This document shows positions 16,074 to 24,834 of a stretch of 64,000 nucleotides of DNA, piece by piece. Location of the stretch: NCBI RefSeq assembly GCF_015356865.1, contig NZ_JAAFZA010000004.1, positions 62,001-126,000 of the forward strand. The letters are read 5' to 3'. The stretch is from Catenulispora pinisilvae (GTDB lineage: Bacteria > Actinomycetota > Actinomycetes > Streptomycetales > Catenulisporaceae). Every line of letters starts with the position of its first letter. Positions within the stretch are counted from its first letter, which is position 1. A program made the position numbers and the translations under genes. The notes under the pieces are model-generated. The model made no database searches, had not been told where the DNA came from, and saw only the letters and a program-made list of their open reading frames with translations.

Positions 16074-17576
16074 CTCGCGCAGGGTCAGGACGTCGAGCTC
16101 GTCCTCCAGCTCCTCGGCCAGCGTGGATTCCACCGGGCTGCGGCGGTTGAACAGCAGACCGCCGGCCAGGATCAGGAGCCCGCCGACCGTGGCCACGGCC
16201 ACGAACACCAGGACCGGCCGGTAGCTGGCCAGCACCTGCGCATTGCTGTGCGCGGTGCCGCCGCCGTTGGCGGCGATGATCGCGGTCGAGGCCGCCAGCA
16301 CCACGGTGATGCCGACCTGCAAGGCGGTGTTCAGCAGCCCGGAGACCAGGCCCTGCTCCTCGTCGGCGATGCCGGCGGCGGCCTGCACGTTGATCGCCGG
16401 GAACGCCAGCCCGAAGCCCAGGCCGAGGAGCACGATCGAGGGCAGGATCACCCACCAGCTCGGGGTCTGGCCGATCCGCAGGAATTGCAGGTAGCCCAGC
16501 GACAGGGCGGCGAAGCCGGCGACGCCGACCCGGGCCGTGCCGTACTTGTTGAGGACGTCGGCGATCTTGAAGCTGGCGAGCAGCACGATCAGACCGGCCG
16601 GCAGGAACGCCAGCGCGGTGCGCAGCGCGCTCCACCCGGACAGCGTCTGGAGGTATTGGGTGACGATGAACTGGAACGAGGCGTAGCCGCCGAACATCAG
16701 GCCGCCGCCGATCAGGGCCCGGAGCAGTGACGGGGAGCGCAGCACGCCGAGCCGCACCAGCGGGTTGGCCACCCGCAGTTCGGTGACGACGAACCCGGCG
16801 GCCAGCGCCACGGCCGCCACGAACGTGCCGATGGTGATCGGCGCGAGCCAGCCCACCTGCGGGGCCCGGACGATGCCGAAGACCAGCAGCAGCACCGAAC
16901 CGGTGCTGGTCACGGCGCCCAACACGTCGTACCCGCCGCGCTGCTCCTTGGCCACCGGCTGGTCGCGGTGGATCAGCTTGCTGCCGATCACCAGGATCAG
17001 CGCCGCCACCGGCGCCGGGACCAGCAGCGTCCAGCGCCAGCCGGCCTCGGTGAGCAGCCCGGAGAGCACCAGGCCGAGCGAGAAGCCGGCGGCGCCGCAG
17101 GTGGTGTAGATACTCAGGGCCCGGTTGCGGTCCGGCCCCTCGGCGAAGGTCGTGGTGATGATGGACAGCCCGGCCGGGGCGGTGAACGCGGCGCTGATGC
17201 CCTTCACGAACCGGGTCGCGATCAGCAGGCTGCCGTCGTCGACCAGTCCGGACAGCAGCGAGGCGACGGCGAACACGGCCAGCGCGGTCAGGAACACCCG
17301 CCGCCGCCCCAGCAGGTCCGCCGCGCGTCCGCCGAGCAGCAGGAACCCGCCGTAGCCGAGGACGTAACCGCTGACGACCCACTGCAATGAAGAGGTGGAC
17401 AGGTGCAGGGACTCACGGATCGACGGCAGGGCCACGCCGACCATCGAGGTGTCGAGGGCATCGAGGAAGAGGGCGCCGCACAGGACTATCAGGGCGCCCC
17501 ACACACGGAGCGGCCAGCGTCCCGACGCGGCGGACTCGCCGGGACGCAGGGTGGTTGCGGTGTCGCTGTGGCTCAT
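16056..17576 (-). CDS. MFS drug exporter, DHA2 (14-TMS) type
   Basis: This 506-residue inner-membrane antiporter has motif A GYVLGYGGFLLLGGRAADLLGR (split around TM2-TM3, residues about 70-90) and the DHA2-type motif C (GAAGFSLGLVLSGLLTEAGWRW). The length and helix count fit 14-TM proton:drug antiporters such as EmrB/QacA-like proteins. ATG 17576 starts the gene. It is divergent from a MarR-family regulator, and the intergenic region is an array of 15-bp repeats, so it is very probably the target of that regulator. Its 3' end is followed by a tandem duplication of its own last codons. Confidence 0.92.
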   Translation of the reverse strand: MSHSDTATTLRPGESAASGRWPLRVWGALIVLCGALFLDALDTSMVGVALPSIRESLHLSTSSLQWVVSGYVLGYGGFLLLGGRAADLLGRRRVFLTALAVFAVASLLSGLVDDGSLLIATRFVKGISAAFTAPAGLSIITTTFAEGPDRNRALSIYTTCGAAGFSLGLVLSGLLTEAGWRWTLLVPAPVAALILVIGSKLIHRDQPVAKEQRGGYDVLGAVTSTGSVLLLVFGIVRAPQVGWLAPITIGTFVAAVALAAGFVVTELRVANPLVRLGVLRSPSLLRALIGGGLMFGGYASFQFIVTQYLQTLSGWSALRTALAFLPAGLIVLLASFKIADVLNKYGTARVGVAGFAALSLGYLQFLRIGQTPSWWVILPSIVLLGLGFGLAFPAINVQAAAGIADEEQGLVSGLLNTALQVGITVVLAASTAIIAANGGGTAHSNAQVLASYRPVLVFVAVATVGGLLILAGGLLFNRRSPVESTLAEELEDELDVLTLREQDLMV

Positions 17577-17599
17577 GCCGTGGAGATTACATGCACGTG

Positions 17600-17668
17600 C
17601 ACTTAGTGCGCAAACACTTTGTGCCGTGACACCTTATGCACTGGCACTTTATGTGAGGGAACCTTGTG
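17600..17668. promoter_or_regulatory. Array of 15-bp direct repeats between MFS and MarR genes
   Basis: Five elements resembling CACTTTGTG begin at 17600, 17615, 17630, 17645 and 17660: CACTTAGTG, CACTTTGTG, CACCTTATG, CACTTTATG and AACCTTGTG. The period is exactly 15 bp. A degenerate sixth may begin at 17675 (CACGTGTTA). The array fills the 117-bp divergent promoter region. A multi-site binding region for the MarR regulator is the simplest reading. Confidence 0.75.
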
Positions 17669-17693
17669 CGCTCGCACGTGTTACCATGTGCGC

Positions 17694-18179
17694 ATGGAGT
17701 CCGAGACCCTCCTTGAGCGAAACCTCGTCGAACAGTGGCGGGAACTCGTCGCGCGCAAGACCCGCGTGTGGAATGCCCTGGAGCTGGAGCTCGACCGACA
17801 GCACGGCCTGTCGGCCAGCGAGTTCGAGGTACTGGACACGCTGTCCGAGTACGACTGCGCCGAGCCGCCCCGGGTGCAGGAACTGGCCGCGCACGTGCCG
17901 ATCACGCAGAGCGCGCTGTCCCGGATGATCGGCCGTCTGGAGAACCAGAACCTGGTCACCCGGACCCTGTGCAGCTCCGACCGCCGAGGCGTCTTCGTGG
18001 TGCTGACCGACGAGGGCATGCAGCGGCTGACCGAGGCCCGCCCGACGCACCGCTCGGTGCTGGCCGCCGAGTTGGCCGCCGACCCGAAGGGCACCGAGCC
18101 GACAGGCACCGAGCCGACAGGCACCGGGCCGACGGGCACCGATGCGGTGCTGGTCGAGAGCGGGACGCGGGGGAAGTAG
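17694..18179 (+). CDS. MarR-family transcriptional regulator
   Basis: This is a 161-residue regulator. The winged helix spans residues about 30-110: LSASEFEVLDTLSE, then VPITQSALSRMIGRLENQNLVTR with wing SSDRRGVFVVLTDEG. These are clear MarR signatures. ATG 17694 is the first methionine that gives a MarR-like N-terminus. The C-terminal 30 residues contain G-T-E-P-T units from 15-bp coding repeats (18090-18134), absent in typical MarR proteins. It is divergent from the DHA2 exporter and probably represses both genes from the 15-bp array until an exported drug or phenolic ligand binds. Confidence 0.92.
   Translation: MESETLLERNLVEQWRELVARKTRVWNALELELDRQHGLSASEFEVLDTLSEYDCAEPPRVQELAAHVPITQSALSRMIGRLENQNLVTRTLCSSDRRGVFVVLTDEGMQRLTEARPTHRSVLAAELAADPKGTEPTGTEPTGTGPTGTDAVLVESGTRGK
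18090..18134. repeat. Three in-frame 15-bp units in the MarR gene
   Basis: GGCACCGAGCCGACA occurs at 18090 and 18105 and, with two changes, at 18120. The units encode G-T-E-P-T near the C-terminus. Confidence 0.8.
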
Positions 18180-18359
18180 CAGCAGGCCGCAGCCCGAGTC
18201 GGATCGATCGGCGCGGGCTGCCGATCAGCCGCGGCAGCCGGATCGGCGGAGCAGCGTGCGCGATGCCTCGCGGGCGACTTCCGGCGACCGCCAGCAGCCG
18301 GATCGTCGCGCCGCCACCGCCCTTTCCGGCCGACCGAACCCGCGGCGTAGATTCGGTCC

Positions 18360-18902
18360 ATGCCCACCGAAGCCGTAGTCCGCACCCCCGCCCTGGACCG
18401 TCCCGAACTGCTCGCCGCGCCGGTCGCGGCCGCGCTGCGTGCGCTGCCCGCGCTCGCGCCGCTGGTCGAGGTGGCGCAGATCGATGCCGAATTGGCCGAT
18501 ACCGAGGCCTTCTGTGCCGCGTACGGCGTGCTGCCCGAGGAGTCCGCGAACTGCGTGATCGTCGCGGCCCGGCGGGGCGAGGAGACCTCCTACGCCGCGT
18601 GCATGGTGCTGGCGACCACGAAGGCCGACGTCAACTCGCTGGTGCGCAAGCACCTCGGGGCGCGGAAGGCGTCGTTCGCGCCGATGGACGCGGCGGTGGA
18701 GCTCAGCGGCATGGAGTACGGCGGCATCACGCCGATCGGGCTGCCCGAGGGGTGGCCGGTGCTGGTCGACGCGGCGGTGGCCGCGGCGCCGGTGGCCGTG
18801 GTCGGATCGGGGATCCGCGGCTCCAAGCTGTGGCTGCCGGGGGCGGCGATCGCCGGGCTGCCCGGTGCCCAGGTGCTCGAAGGGCTCGGCGTCCCGCGCT
18901 GA
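18360..18902 (+). CDS. YbaK/ProX-type aminoacyl-tRNA deacylase
   Basis: This 180-residue protein has the YbaK/EbsC fold, which hydrolyses mischarged tRNAs in trans. Visible motifs are CVIVAARRGEETSYAACMVLA and LVRKHLGARKASFAP (the conserved lysine region), then GMEYGGITPIGLP with the GG-x-x-P-x-G signature of the editing pocket. ATG 18360 is at the usual distance from the first strand. It is followed immediately by two strong hairpins, so it is probably a single-gene transcript. The exact tRNA substrate cannot be read from sequence. Confidence 0.85.
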   Translation: MPTEAVVRTPALDRPELLAAPVAAALRALPALAPLVEVAQIDAELADTEAFCAAYGVLPEESANCVIVAARRGEETSYAACMVLATTKADVNSLVRKHLGARKASFAPMDAAVELSGMEYGGITPIGLPEGWPVLVDAAVAAAPVAVVGSGIRGSKLWLPGAAIAGLPGAQVLEGLGVPR

Positions 18903-18909
18903 GCCGGGC

Positions 18910-18947
18910 GGTCGGCGCTGCGGACCCCCGATGCCGCAGCGCCGACC
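18910..18947 (+). terminator. Perfect 14-bp hairpin after the YbaK gene
   Basis: GGTCGGCGCTGCGG (18910-18923) pairs perfectly with 18934-18947 over a 10-nt loop, 8 bp after the stop codon. Confidence 0.8.
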
Positions 18948-18968
18948 GGATGCCGACCCGAACTGGCC

Positions 18969-18999
18969 GGGTTCCGGACCGCCCCACGGTCCAGAACCC
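18969..18999. terminator. Second hairpin
   Basis: GGGTTCCGGACCG (18969-18981) pairs with CGGTCCAGAACCC (18987-18999), with one mismatch and a 5-nt loop. It is possibly a second terminator or the edge of a remnant element. Confidence 0.55.
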
Positions 19000-19191
19000 G
19001 TCTAACTATTACGACGCATCCGGGCCGAAAAAGCGTTGCTGTTCAAGCGCGAATCGGCCGGGGCCGGCGCCGACCGCCGCGGCCGTGTCAGTGATCTGAG
19101 GCGTTCGCCACACCACGGATCCGGCGCGGAATGTTGCGGCACAGGCCGATGTTTCCCCACGATGGACGGGTCGGGCCCGCCGACCCCGCCA
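19000..19191. other. Gene-poor stretch
   Basis: The segment from the second hairpin to the small ORF shows no convincing coding sequence on either strand. The open frames here are short and lack ribosome sites. With the TetR relic and small ORF below, the gene-poor stretch runs from 18903 to 19530. Confidence 0.5.
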
Positions 19192-19287
19192 TCACCGGGG
19201 CCGGTCGGCCCGATTCCGGGTCCGCCGCAGCGCCTCGATCACCACGAAGCTGACGGCCAGCACCACGAAGAACAGCAGGATCGTCAT
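19192..19287 (-). CDS. Possible 31-residue single-pass membrane peptide
   Basis: An ATG at 19287 opens a frame encoding a short hydrophobic helix (ILLFFVVLAVSFVVIEAL) followed by a basic tail ending NRADRPR. Such a helix with a positive tail is a plausible small inner-membrane protein with the tail in the cytosol. The upstream GGGGGCGGG is a weak ribosome site. The frame extends upstream to 19476, but that part is arginine/proline-rich and overlaps the TetR relic. It may be non-coding. Confidence 0.3.
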   Translation of the reverse strand: MTILLFFVVLAVSFVVIEALRRTRNRADRPR

Positions 19288-19379
19288 CCCGCCCCCGACC
19301 CGCGACGACGGGAAGGCGATCTGGCGTGCCACGTTCAGGCCGCCCACCACCAGCACTCGGACGCCTGGCGGAAGGCCGG

Positions 19380-19517
19380 GATCAGGCCCTGGAGTCCCGC
19401 CGACTGCACGCGCTGCTGGACGGCCTGGTGATCCAGCTGACCGCCGATCCGCCCCGGCTGACCGTGAACGAGGCAAGGGCGATCGTCGCCGGGCACCTGG
19501 CGGACCTCGCCGAGTAG
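19380..19517 (+). pseudogene. Remnant of a TetR-family regulator (C-terminal end only)
   Basis: The + frame reads ALESRRLHALLDGLVIQLTA, then DPPRLTVNEARAIVAGHLAD and a stop at 19517. This is the characteristic last 45 residues of many TetR regulators (LLDGL..., then a final helix ending HLADL). No helix-turn-helix lies upstream in any frame, so the rest of the gene appears to be lost. Confidence 0.5.
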
Positions 19518-19530
19518 CCCGGCGTCCGGC

Positions 19531-20370
<840 letters not shown>

Positions 20371-20449
20371 CGGTTCCCTCCCCGTACGGCTGACAAGCAG
20401 CTGACAGAGTACCGTCAGCTCTTCAGACGTCCAGGGGTGACCACGACCC

Positions 20450-20481
20450 GCGGCGCCGACCGGTTGAACGACCGGCGCCGC
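20450..20481 (-). terminator. Hairpin downstream of the WXG100-like gene
   Basis: GCGGCGCCG (20450-20458) pairs with CGGCGCCGC (20473-20481). It lies 30 bp past the WXG100-like stop on the minus strand and before the P/Q-rich gene. Confidence 0.6.
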
Positions 20482-20510
20482 GTCGGATCCGAAGCGCTAC
20501 CGCACCGCCG

Positions 20511-20795
20511 CTACTTCTTCTGGAGAGGCTTCGCCAGGTCGGCGTCGGCCTGCCGGAAGTTCTGCGCGGCGTTCGTCAGCATCTCGGACAACGCCTGCAG
20601 AGAACCGTCGATCTCCGTGCGGCCGTCCTTCCACCCCGACGAGAACGAGTGCAGCGCGTCCTCGACCTGGGAAGCCCCCATCTGTCCGTCGTACTGGTGC
20701 GTCCAGTCACGCGCCGCGTTCATCCGGGTCCGGATGGAGTCCAGCTGACCGCCGAAGGTCTCCAGCGCATCGACGTCTACAGCAAGATCTGGCAT
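20511..20795 (-). CDS. WXG100-like small secreted protein (ESX/type VII family)
   Basis: This 94-residue all-helical protein has the size and layout of ESAT-6/CFP-10-like proteins: helix 1, a short turn containing W-K-D-G (SSGWKDGR, about residues 54-61), and helix 2. The motif is W-x-x-G rather than exact W-x-G, which suggests a divergent member. ATG 20795 follows GAGGGGGG. No EccC ATPase or other type VII machinery is in this window, so the export partner must be elsewhere. The neighbouring P/Q-rich membrane protein may belong with it. Confidence 0.7.
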   Translation of the reverse strand: MPDLAVDVDALETFGGQLDSIRTRMNAARDWTHQYDGQMGASQVEDALHSFSSGWKDGRTEIDGSLQALSEMLTNAAQNFRQADADLAKPLQKK

Positions 20796-20963
20796 TGCAC
20801 GCCCCCCTCGTGTTCAACCCATCACGTCAATAGCGAGTGTATAAAGCCCGGATGGCTGCGGAAAGCCCATATGAACCCCCGCCGGGAAGACTGCAACCAT
20901 CCCGAACATCCATGCGTCAATTGGTAGGGAGCATCCTCCTACGGATCTGGGGTGGGGAACATC

Positions 20964-21419
20964 ATGGCGGGGCTCGATGAACGCTGGCGTGCGGGGCTGA
21001 CAGCCCTGATCGCGGTGGGTATACCCGTGGCGGCAGGAATCGTGGCCGGGGCGAATGGCAACGGAGACGGACCGCTGTTCCAGGGCGGCGCGGTGCTCGG
21101 CGCCTGTGCGGCGACGATGCTGGCGACCCGGCGCGGCCTGTGGTGGCTGGTGCCGGCGCAGCCGATGGTCGTGGTGCCGTCCGCGGTCGGCGGGGTGCTG
21201 CTGGCCGAGCCGAGCGGCACCAACCACACGAAGCTGGGCACGGACTCCGTGACCGCACTGCACCACGCGTTCATCATCACGCTCGTGGCATTGGGCGCCG
21301 TGCTGGTCGTGGCCCTGGCCAAGGCCGTCTTCAGCCGTGGCGGGGACCTGCAGCCCGGCCCGGCCGGCTCCGAACCCGCGCCCGAAGGCGCCCGGCCGGT
21401 GGGAGCGCATCGTGGCTGA
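20964..21419 (+). CDS. Small membrane protein, DUF6542-like
   Basis: This is an approximately 151-residue protein with about four hydrophobic helices (LTALIAVGIPVAAGIVAG, GAVLGACAATMLATR, MVVVPSAVGGVLLAE, AFIITLVALGAVLVVALAKA) and an acidic/proline tail. The helix pattern and the WWLVPAQPMVVV loop resemble the DUF6542 family found beside cell-wall genes in actinomycetes. ATG 20964 behind GGGGTGGGGA is preferred to GTG 20952. Its stop overlaps the next gene's start by 8 bp, so it is translationally coupled to the LCP protein and probably serves envelope assembly. Confidence 0.65.
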   Translation: MAGLDERWRAGLTALIAVGIPVAAGIVAGANGNGDGPLFQGGAVLGACAATMLATRRGLWWLVPAQPMVVVPSAVGGVLLAEPSGTNHTKLGTDSVTALHHAFIITLVALGAVLVVALAKAVFSRGGDLQPGPAGSEPAPEGARPVGAHRG

Positions 21420-23238
21420 GAACGAGAACACCGACGGGCTCGACGGTACCGACGACCTCGACGGCATCCAGAACGCCGACAACGCCCAGGGCCCCGAGCC
21501 CGTCGAGAACACCGAGTCCGTCGAGAGCGCCGAGCCCGACCACGCCGCGAAGAAGGCCGGTACCGCCGCGCGCCGGACGTCCCCGGCGGTCATCGCCGCG
21601 CGCGGGGTCTTCGCGGTCGCCGGGGCGGCCGTCCTGGCCGGCTCGGGCATCGCCTGGTACGGCGTGCACAAACTGGACACCGGCGTGCAGTCGGTGGACA
21701 CCAGCAAGGTGGAAGTCGCGCACGGCAAGCCGGCGCCGGTGCACAGCGGCCTGGACAAATCCGTCAACATCCTGCTGATCGGCCTGGACTCGCGCTACGC
21801 GATGAACGGCGACCCGCTGCCGGACGACGTCGTCCACGACGAACTCCACGCCGGTTCCGCCTCCGACCTGCTCGGCGGCGAGAACGCCAACAGCGAGATC
21901 ATCCTGCACGTCCCGGCCGGCAACGGGACGCCGACCGCGGTCTCGATCCCGCGCGACGACTGGGTCGACGCCCAGGACGGCTACGGCAACGACATGGGCA
22001 CGATGAAGGTGAAGGAGGCCTACGGCAACGCCTACTACTACGCGACCCAGAAGGCCTCCGCCTCCGGCATCTCCGACACCCACGCCCTGGCCAAGATCGG
22101 CCACGCCGCCGGGGTCAAGGCGCAGATCGGCACCCTGGAGAATCTGCTGAACATCCCCATCGACCACTTCGCCGAAGTGAACCTGATGGGCTTCTACGAC
22201 GTGGCCGGGGACGTCGGCCCGGTCCAGGTCTGCCTGAAGCGCCCGACCCAGGACGAGAACTCCGGCGCGAACTTCCCGGCCGGGGTGTTCACGCTCGACA
22301 CCCCGACCAAGGCGCTGGCCTTCGTCCGCGAGCGCGAGGACCTGCCGAACGGCGACCTGGACCGGACGCACCGGCAGCAGGCCTACATCACCGCGGTCCT
22401 GAAGCGGCTCAAGGACCAGGGGTTTCTCAGCGACCTGTCGAAGATGGACAGCCTGATCGGCACCGCCGAGAAGGACGTGATCATCGACAGCGGCTGGAAC
22501 CTGCTCGACTTCGCCGGCAACGCCTCGGCGCTGTCCGACGGCAGCACCTCGTTCCGCACCGCGCCGATCATCACCGACTCGTCGTGGAAGTGGATCGGGA
22601 AGAACCACGAGGTCGGCAACGAGATCGACATCCCGACGGTGCAGGCCTTCGTGAAGAGCGCGTTCGCCGACAGCGACGCCACCTCCTCGACCGCCACGAC
22701 ACCGACGACGCCGAGCAGTACCGCCTCCACCCCGACCCCGGCGCCGACCGGCTCCTCCAGCCAGCAGCACCTCACCGGCACGGCGGTGGTGGAGAACGCC
22801 TCCGGCGTCAACGGCGCGGCCGCCAAGGAGGTCTCGACGCTGAGCGCCCTCGGCCTCACCGCCAGCGTCGGCGACAACATCCGCCCCTCGCACCAGCAGA
22901 CCACGGTGTTGTACGGGTCCGGCGCGAGCGCCGCCGCACAGGCCGTCGGGACCCAGCTCGGCGGCGTGACCGCGACCGCCGACAGCTCGGTGAAGGCCGG
23001 CTCGATCCTGGTCGTCATCGGGACGGACAAGGGCGACTCGCTCGCCGCCGGGGGCTTGTCGAGCACGCCCTCGACGCCGGGCTCGACCTCCGGCAACTCA
23101 ACCTCTGGCAGCTCTACGGGCGGCAGCTCGACGCCTTCGGGATCGTCGACGGCCACCAGTTCCGGGAACGGGGAGAACGGCGGGACGATCACCGGCAACG
23201 GGCCGGACTCCGTCAACGGGATCCCCTGCATCAACTGA
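21412..23238 (+). CDS. LytR-CpsA-Psr (LCP) protein with LytR_C domain
   Basis: This 608-residue cell-envelope enzyme of the LCP family transfers undecaprenyl-linked glycopolymers to peptidoglycan outside the membrane. An acidic cytosolic segment (about residues 1-55) precedes one transmembrane helix (GVFAVAGAAVLAGSGIAWYG). The LCP catalytic domain follows: NILLIGLDSRY, then SEIILHV and TAVSIPRDDWV, and REREDLPNGDLDRTHRQQ with its catalytic arginines. A Thr/Ser/Pro linker leads to a LytR_C domain (VVENASGVNGAA to AGSILVVIG) and a Ser/Gly/Thr tail. GTG 21412 has GGGAGCG upstream. It is coupled to the DUF6542-like gene. Confidence 0.93.
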   Translation: MAENENTDGLDGTDDLDGIQNADNAQGPEPVENTESVESAEPDHAAKKAGTAARRTSPAVIAARGVFAVAGAAVLAGSGIAWYGVHKLDTGVQSVDTSKVEVAHGKPAPVHSGLDKSVNILLIGLDSRYAMNGDPLPDDVVHDELHAGSASDLLGGENANSEIILHVPAGNGTPTAVSIPRDDWVDAQDGYGNDMGTMKVKEAYGNAYYYATQKASASGISDTHALAKIGHAAGVKAQIGTLENLLNIPIDHFAEVNLMGFYDVAGDVGPVQVCLKRPTQDENSGANFPAGVFTLDTPTKALAFVREREDLPNGDLDRTHRQQAYITAVLKRLKDQGFLSDLSKMDSLIGTAEKDVIIDSGWNLLDFAGNASALSDGSTSFRTAPIITDSSWKWIGKNHEVGNEIDIPTVQAFVKSAFADSDATSSTATTPTTPSSTASTPTPAPTGSSSQQHLTGTAVVENASGVNGAAAKEVSTLSALGLTASVGDNIRPSHQQTTVLYGSGASAAAQAVGTQLGGVTATADSSVKAGSILVVIGTDKGDSLAAGGLSSTPSTPGSTSGNSTSGSSTGGSSTPSGSSTATSSGNGENGGTITGNGPDSVNGIPCIN

Positions 23239-23257
23239 TTCAGTCGGCGTTGAAGTG

Positions 23258-23298
23258 GCGCGCCTCGACGATCCATAAACAGGATCGTCGGGACGCGC
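23258..23298. terminator. Bidirectional terminator hairpin
   Basis: Arms 23258-23274 and 23282-23298 pair at 15 of 17 positions around the loop ATAAACA, with the inner nine pairs (CGACGATCC/GGATCGTCG) perfect. It lies between the convergent LCP and methyltransferase genes. Confidence 0.75.
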
Positions 23299-23333
23299 TT
23301 TCGCGTGACCGCTACCCGAGTACCGCTCGATCC

Positions 23334-24050
23334 TCACGCAATGCGCCGCACCACGATGACGTTCTCGACGACCATCGCGCTCTGTCCCTCGGGTCCGGTG
23401 GCCTCGCGTTCGGGCGCGTCACACCGCTCGACCCGCCATCCCGCGCCGAGTTCCAGCGAGGCCAGCACCTCCTCAGGCGTCGGGAACCGGATGTCCTGGC
23501 CCGCCTGCCATGACCACGGCGGCACCGAAGCGTGCTCGACCACGATCAGCAGCCCGTTCGGCGCCACCGCGTGCGCGGCCCGGCGCAGCACCTCGGTACG
23601 CGGGATCTCGATGGGGGTCTGGAAGTAGGTGGCGCTGACCAGGTCGAACTCGCCCTCGGGAAAGCTCTCGGCCAGATCGTGGCGCACCGGATGGACCCGC
23701 CCGGCCAGGCTGGCCGCCCACGCGCTCTCGGCGACCCGGTCCAGGGCGGCCTGGGCCACGTCGGCCGCGGTGACGTCCCAGCCGGCCCCGGCCAGCCAGA
23801 GCGCGTCGCCGCCGTGGCCGCAGCCCAGGTCCAGCGCCGTGCCGGGGGTCTGGGCGAAAGCGGTCACCAGGCCTTCGAGCACGACGTTCACCCTGGTGCC
23901 CCAGCGCGGGTCGGCGCGGGAGTAGAAGTCCTCCCAGAAGGTCGCCGAGTCAGCGGCAGTATCAGTGGCGGTATCAGTGGCGGCGGTATCAGTATCAGTG
24001 GCGGTATCAGTGGCGGCGGTATCAGTGGCAGTGTCGAAGTGCGGCTGCAT
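23334..24050 (-). CDS. Class I SAM-dependent methyltransferase, tellurite-resistance/TehB-like
   Basis: This is a 238-residue cytosolic enzyme. SAM motif I is LDLGCGHGGDALWLA (about residue 72), followed by VTAADVAQAALDRV and a motif near FDLVSATYF. The early FWEDFYSRADPRWG and late FPTPEEVLASL match small methyltransferases annotated as TehB/thiopurine-like. The first 36 residues are an odd T-A-T-D repeat encoded by GTATCAGTGGCG-type tandem DNA (about 23950-24036), not part of the fold. ATG 24050 is the longest start; translation from within the repeat is possible. It is divergent from the XRE-cupin regulator. Confidence 0.82.
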   Translation of the reverse strand: MQPHFDTATDTAATDTATDTDTAATDTATDTAADSATFWEDFYSRADPRWGTRVNVVLEGLVTAFAQTPGTALDLGCGHGGDALWLAGAGWDVTAADVAQAALDRVAESAWAASLAGRVHPVRHDLAESFPEGEFDLVSATYFQTPIEIPRTEVLRRAAHAVAPNGLLIVVEHASVPPWSWQAGQDIRFPTPEEVLASLELGAGWRVERCDAPEREATGPEGQSAMVVENVIVVRRIA

Positions 24051-24149
24051 GCGGGAATCCTCTGCTCGCGGGTGGTCGCTCCGTCATCGACGGTGCGCCG
24101 CGCGCCGCCGGAGTTGCAAGATTCCGTGCCGTTTCAGCAACCTGGAGTC

Positions 24150-24722
24150 ATGGCCCCCTCGAAGCAGCACGTCCTGGACGCCGTCGGCCCGCGCCTGCGC
24201 GAACTGCGCCGGCGCCGCGGGATGACCCTCGCGGACCTCGCCGAACGCACCGGCATCAACGAGAGCACCCTGTCCCGGCTCGAAGGCGGTTCCCGCAAGC
24301 CGACCCTGGAACTGCTGCTCCCGCTGGCCGAGGTCTACGCCGTCCCGCTCGACGACCTGGTCGGCGCGCCCCGCACCGGCGACCCGCGGATCCACCCGCG
24401 TCCGGTGAACCGCCACGGCATGACCCACATCCCGCTCAGCCACCCCGGCGGCGTCATGGCCCACAAGCTGCTCATCCCGCCCCGCCCCGGCGTCGAGCCC
24501 GACCCGAAGACGCACGAGGGCTTCGAATGGCTCTACGTGATCGCCGGCCGGCTGCGGCTTCTGCTGGGCGACCAGAATCTGGTGCTCAAGGCGGGCGAGG
24601 CCGCCGAGTTCGACACGCAGGTGCCGCACTGGCTCGGGGCGGACGGCGACCAGACCGTCGAACTCCTCATCCTGTTCGGGAAGCAGGGCGAACGCGCGCA
24701 TCTAAAGGTCCGGACCACCTGA
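24150..24722 (+). CDS. XRE-cupin transcriptional regulator (copy 1)
   Basis: This is a 190-residue protein. The helix-turn-helix occupies residues about 11-65 (LRELRRRRGMTLADLAERTG, then STLSRLEGGSRKPTLELLLP), and the C-terminal cupin contains KTHEGFEWLYVIAGRLRLLL and FDTQVPHWLG. Such proteins sense small molecules through the cupin. It is clearly paralogous to the gene at 31661-32314, sharing the stretches LDAVGPRL, TLSRLE and DLVGAPRTGDPRIH/ELVDAPPTGDPRLH. ATG 24150 follows CTGGAG. The divergent methyltransferase is the likely target. Confidence 0.9.
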   Translation: MAPSKQHVLDAVGPRLRELRRRRGMTLADLAERTGINESTLSRLEGGSRKPTLELLLPLAEVYAVPLDDLVGAPRTGDPRIHPRPVNRHGMTHIPLSHPGGVMAHKLLIPPRPGVEPDPKTHEGFEWLYVIAGRLRLLLGDQNLVLKAGEAAEFDTQVPHWLGADGDQTVELLILFGKQGERAHLKVRTT

Positions 24723-24834
24723 TTCGCCCCTGCGTCGATCCGCGATTTCACGCCCTGGCTCACATAGGCTTCTATCAGGCACCACATCAGAAGCTTGATA
24801 GGGCTGGTGCTCCGAGCGACGAGGCAGGGATCCC

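Noticed and set aside
17600-17668. CRISPR array
   Set aside because: The units are 15 bp with only 6-bp variable parts, no spacers of CRISPR length and no cas genes.
18969-18999. tRNA or attachment site after the YbaK gene
   Set aside because: The hairpin cannot be folded into a cloverleaf and has no T-arm or CCA-type end; it is better read as a second terminator.
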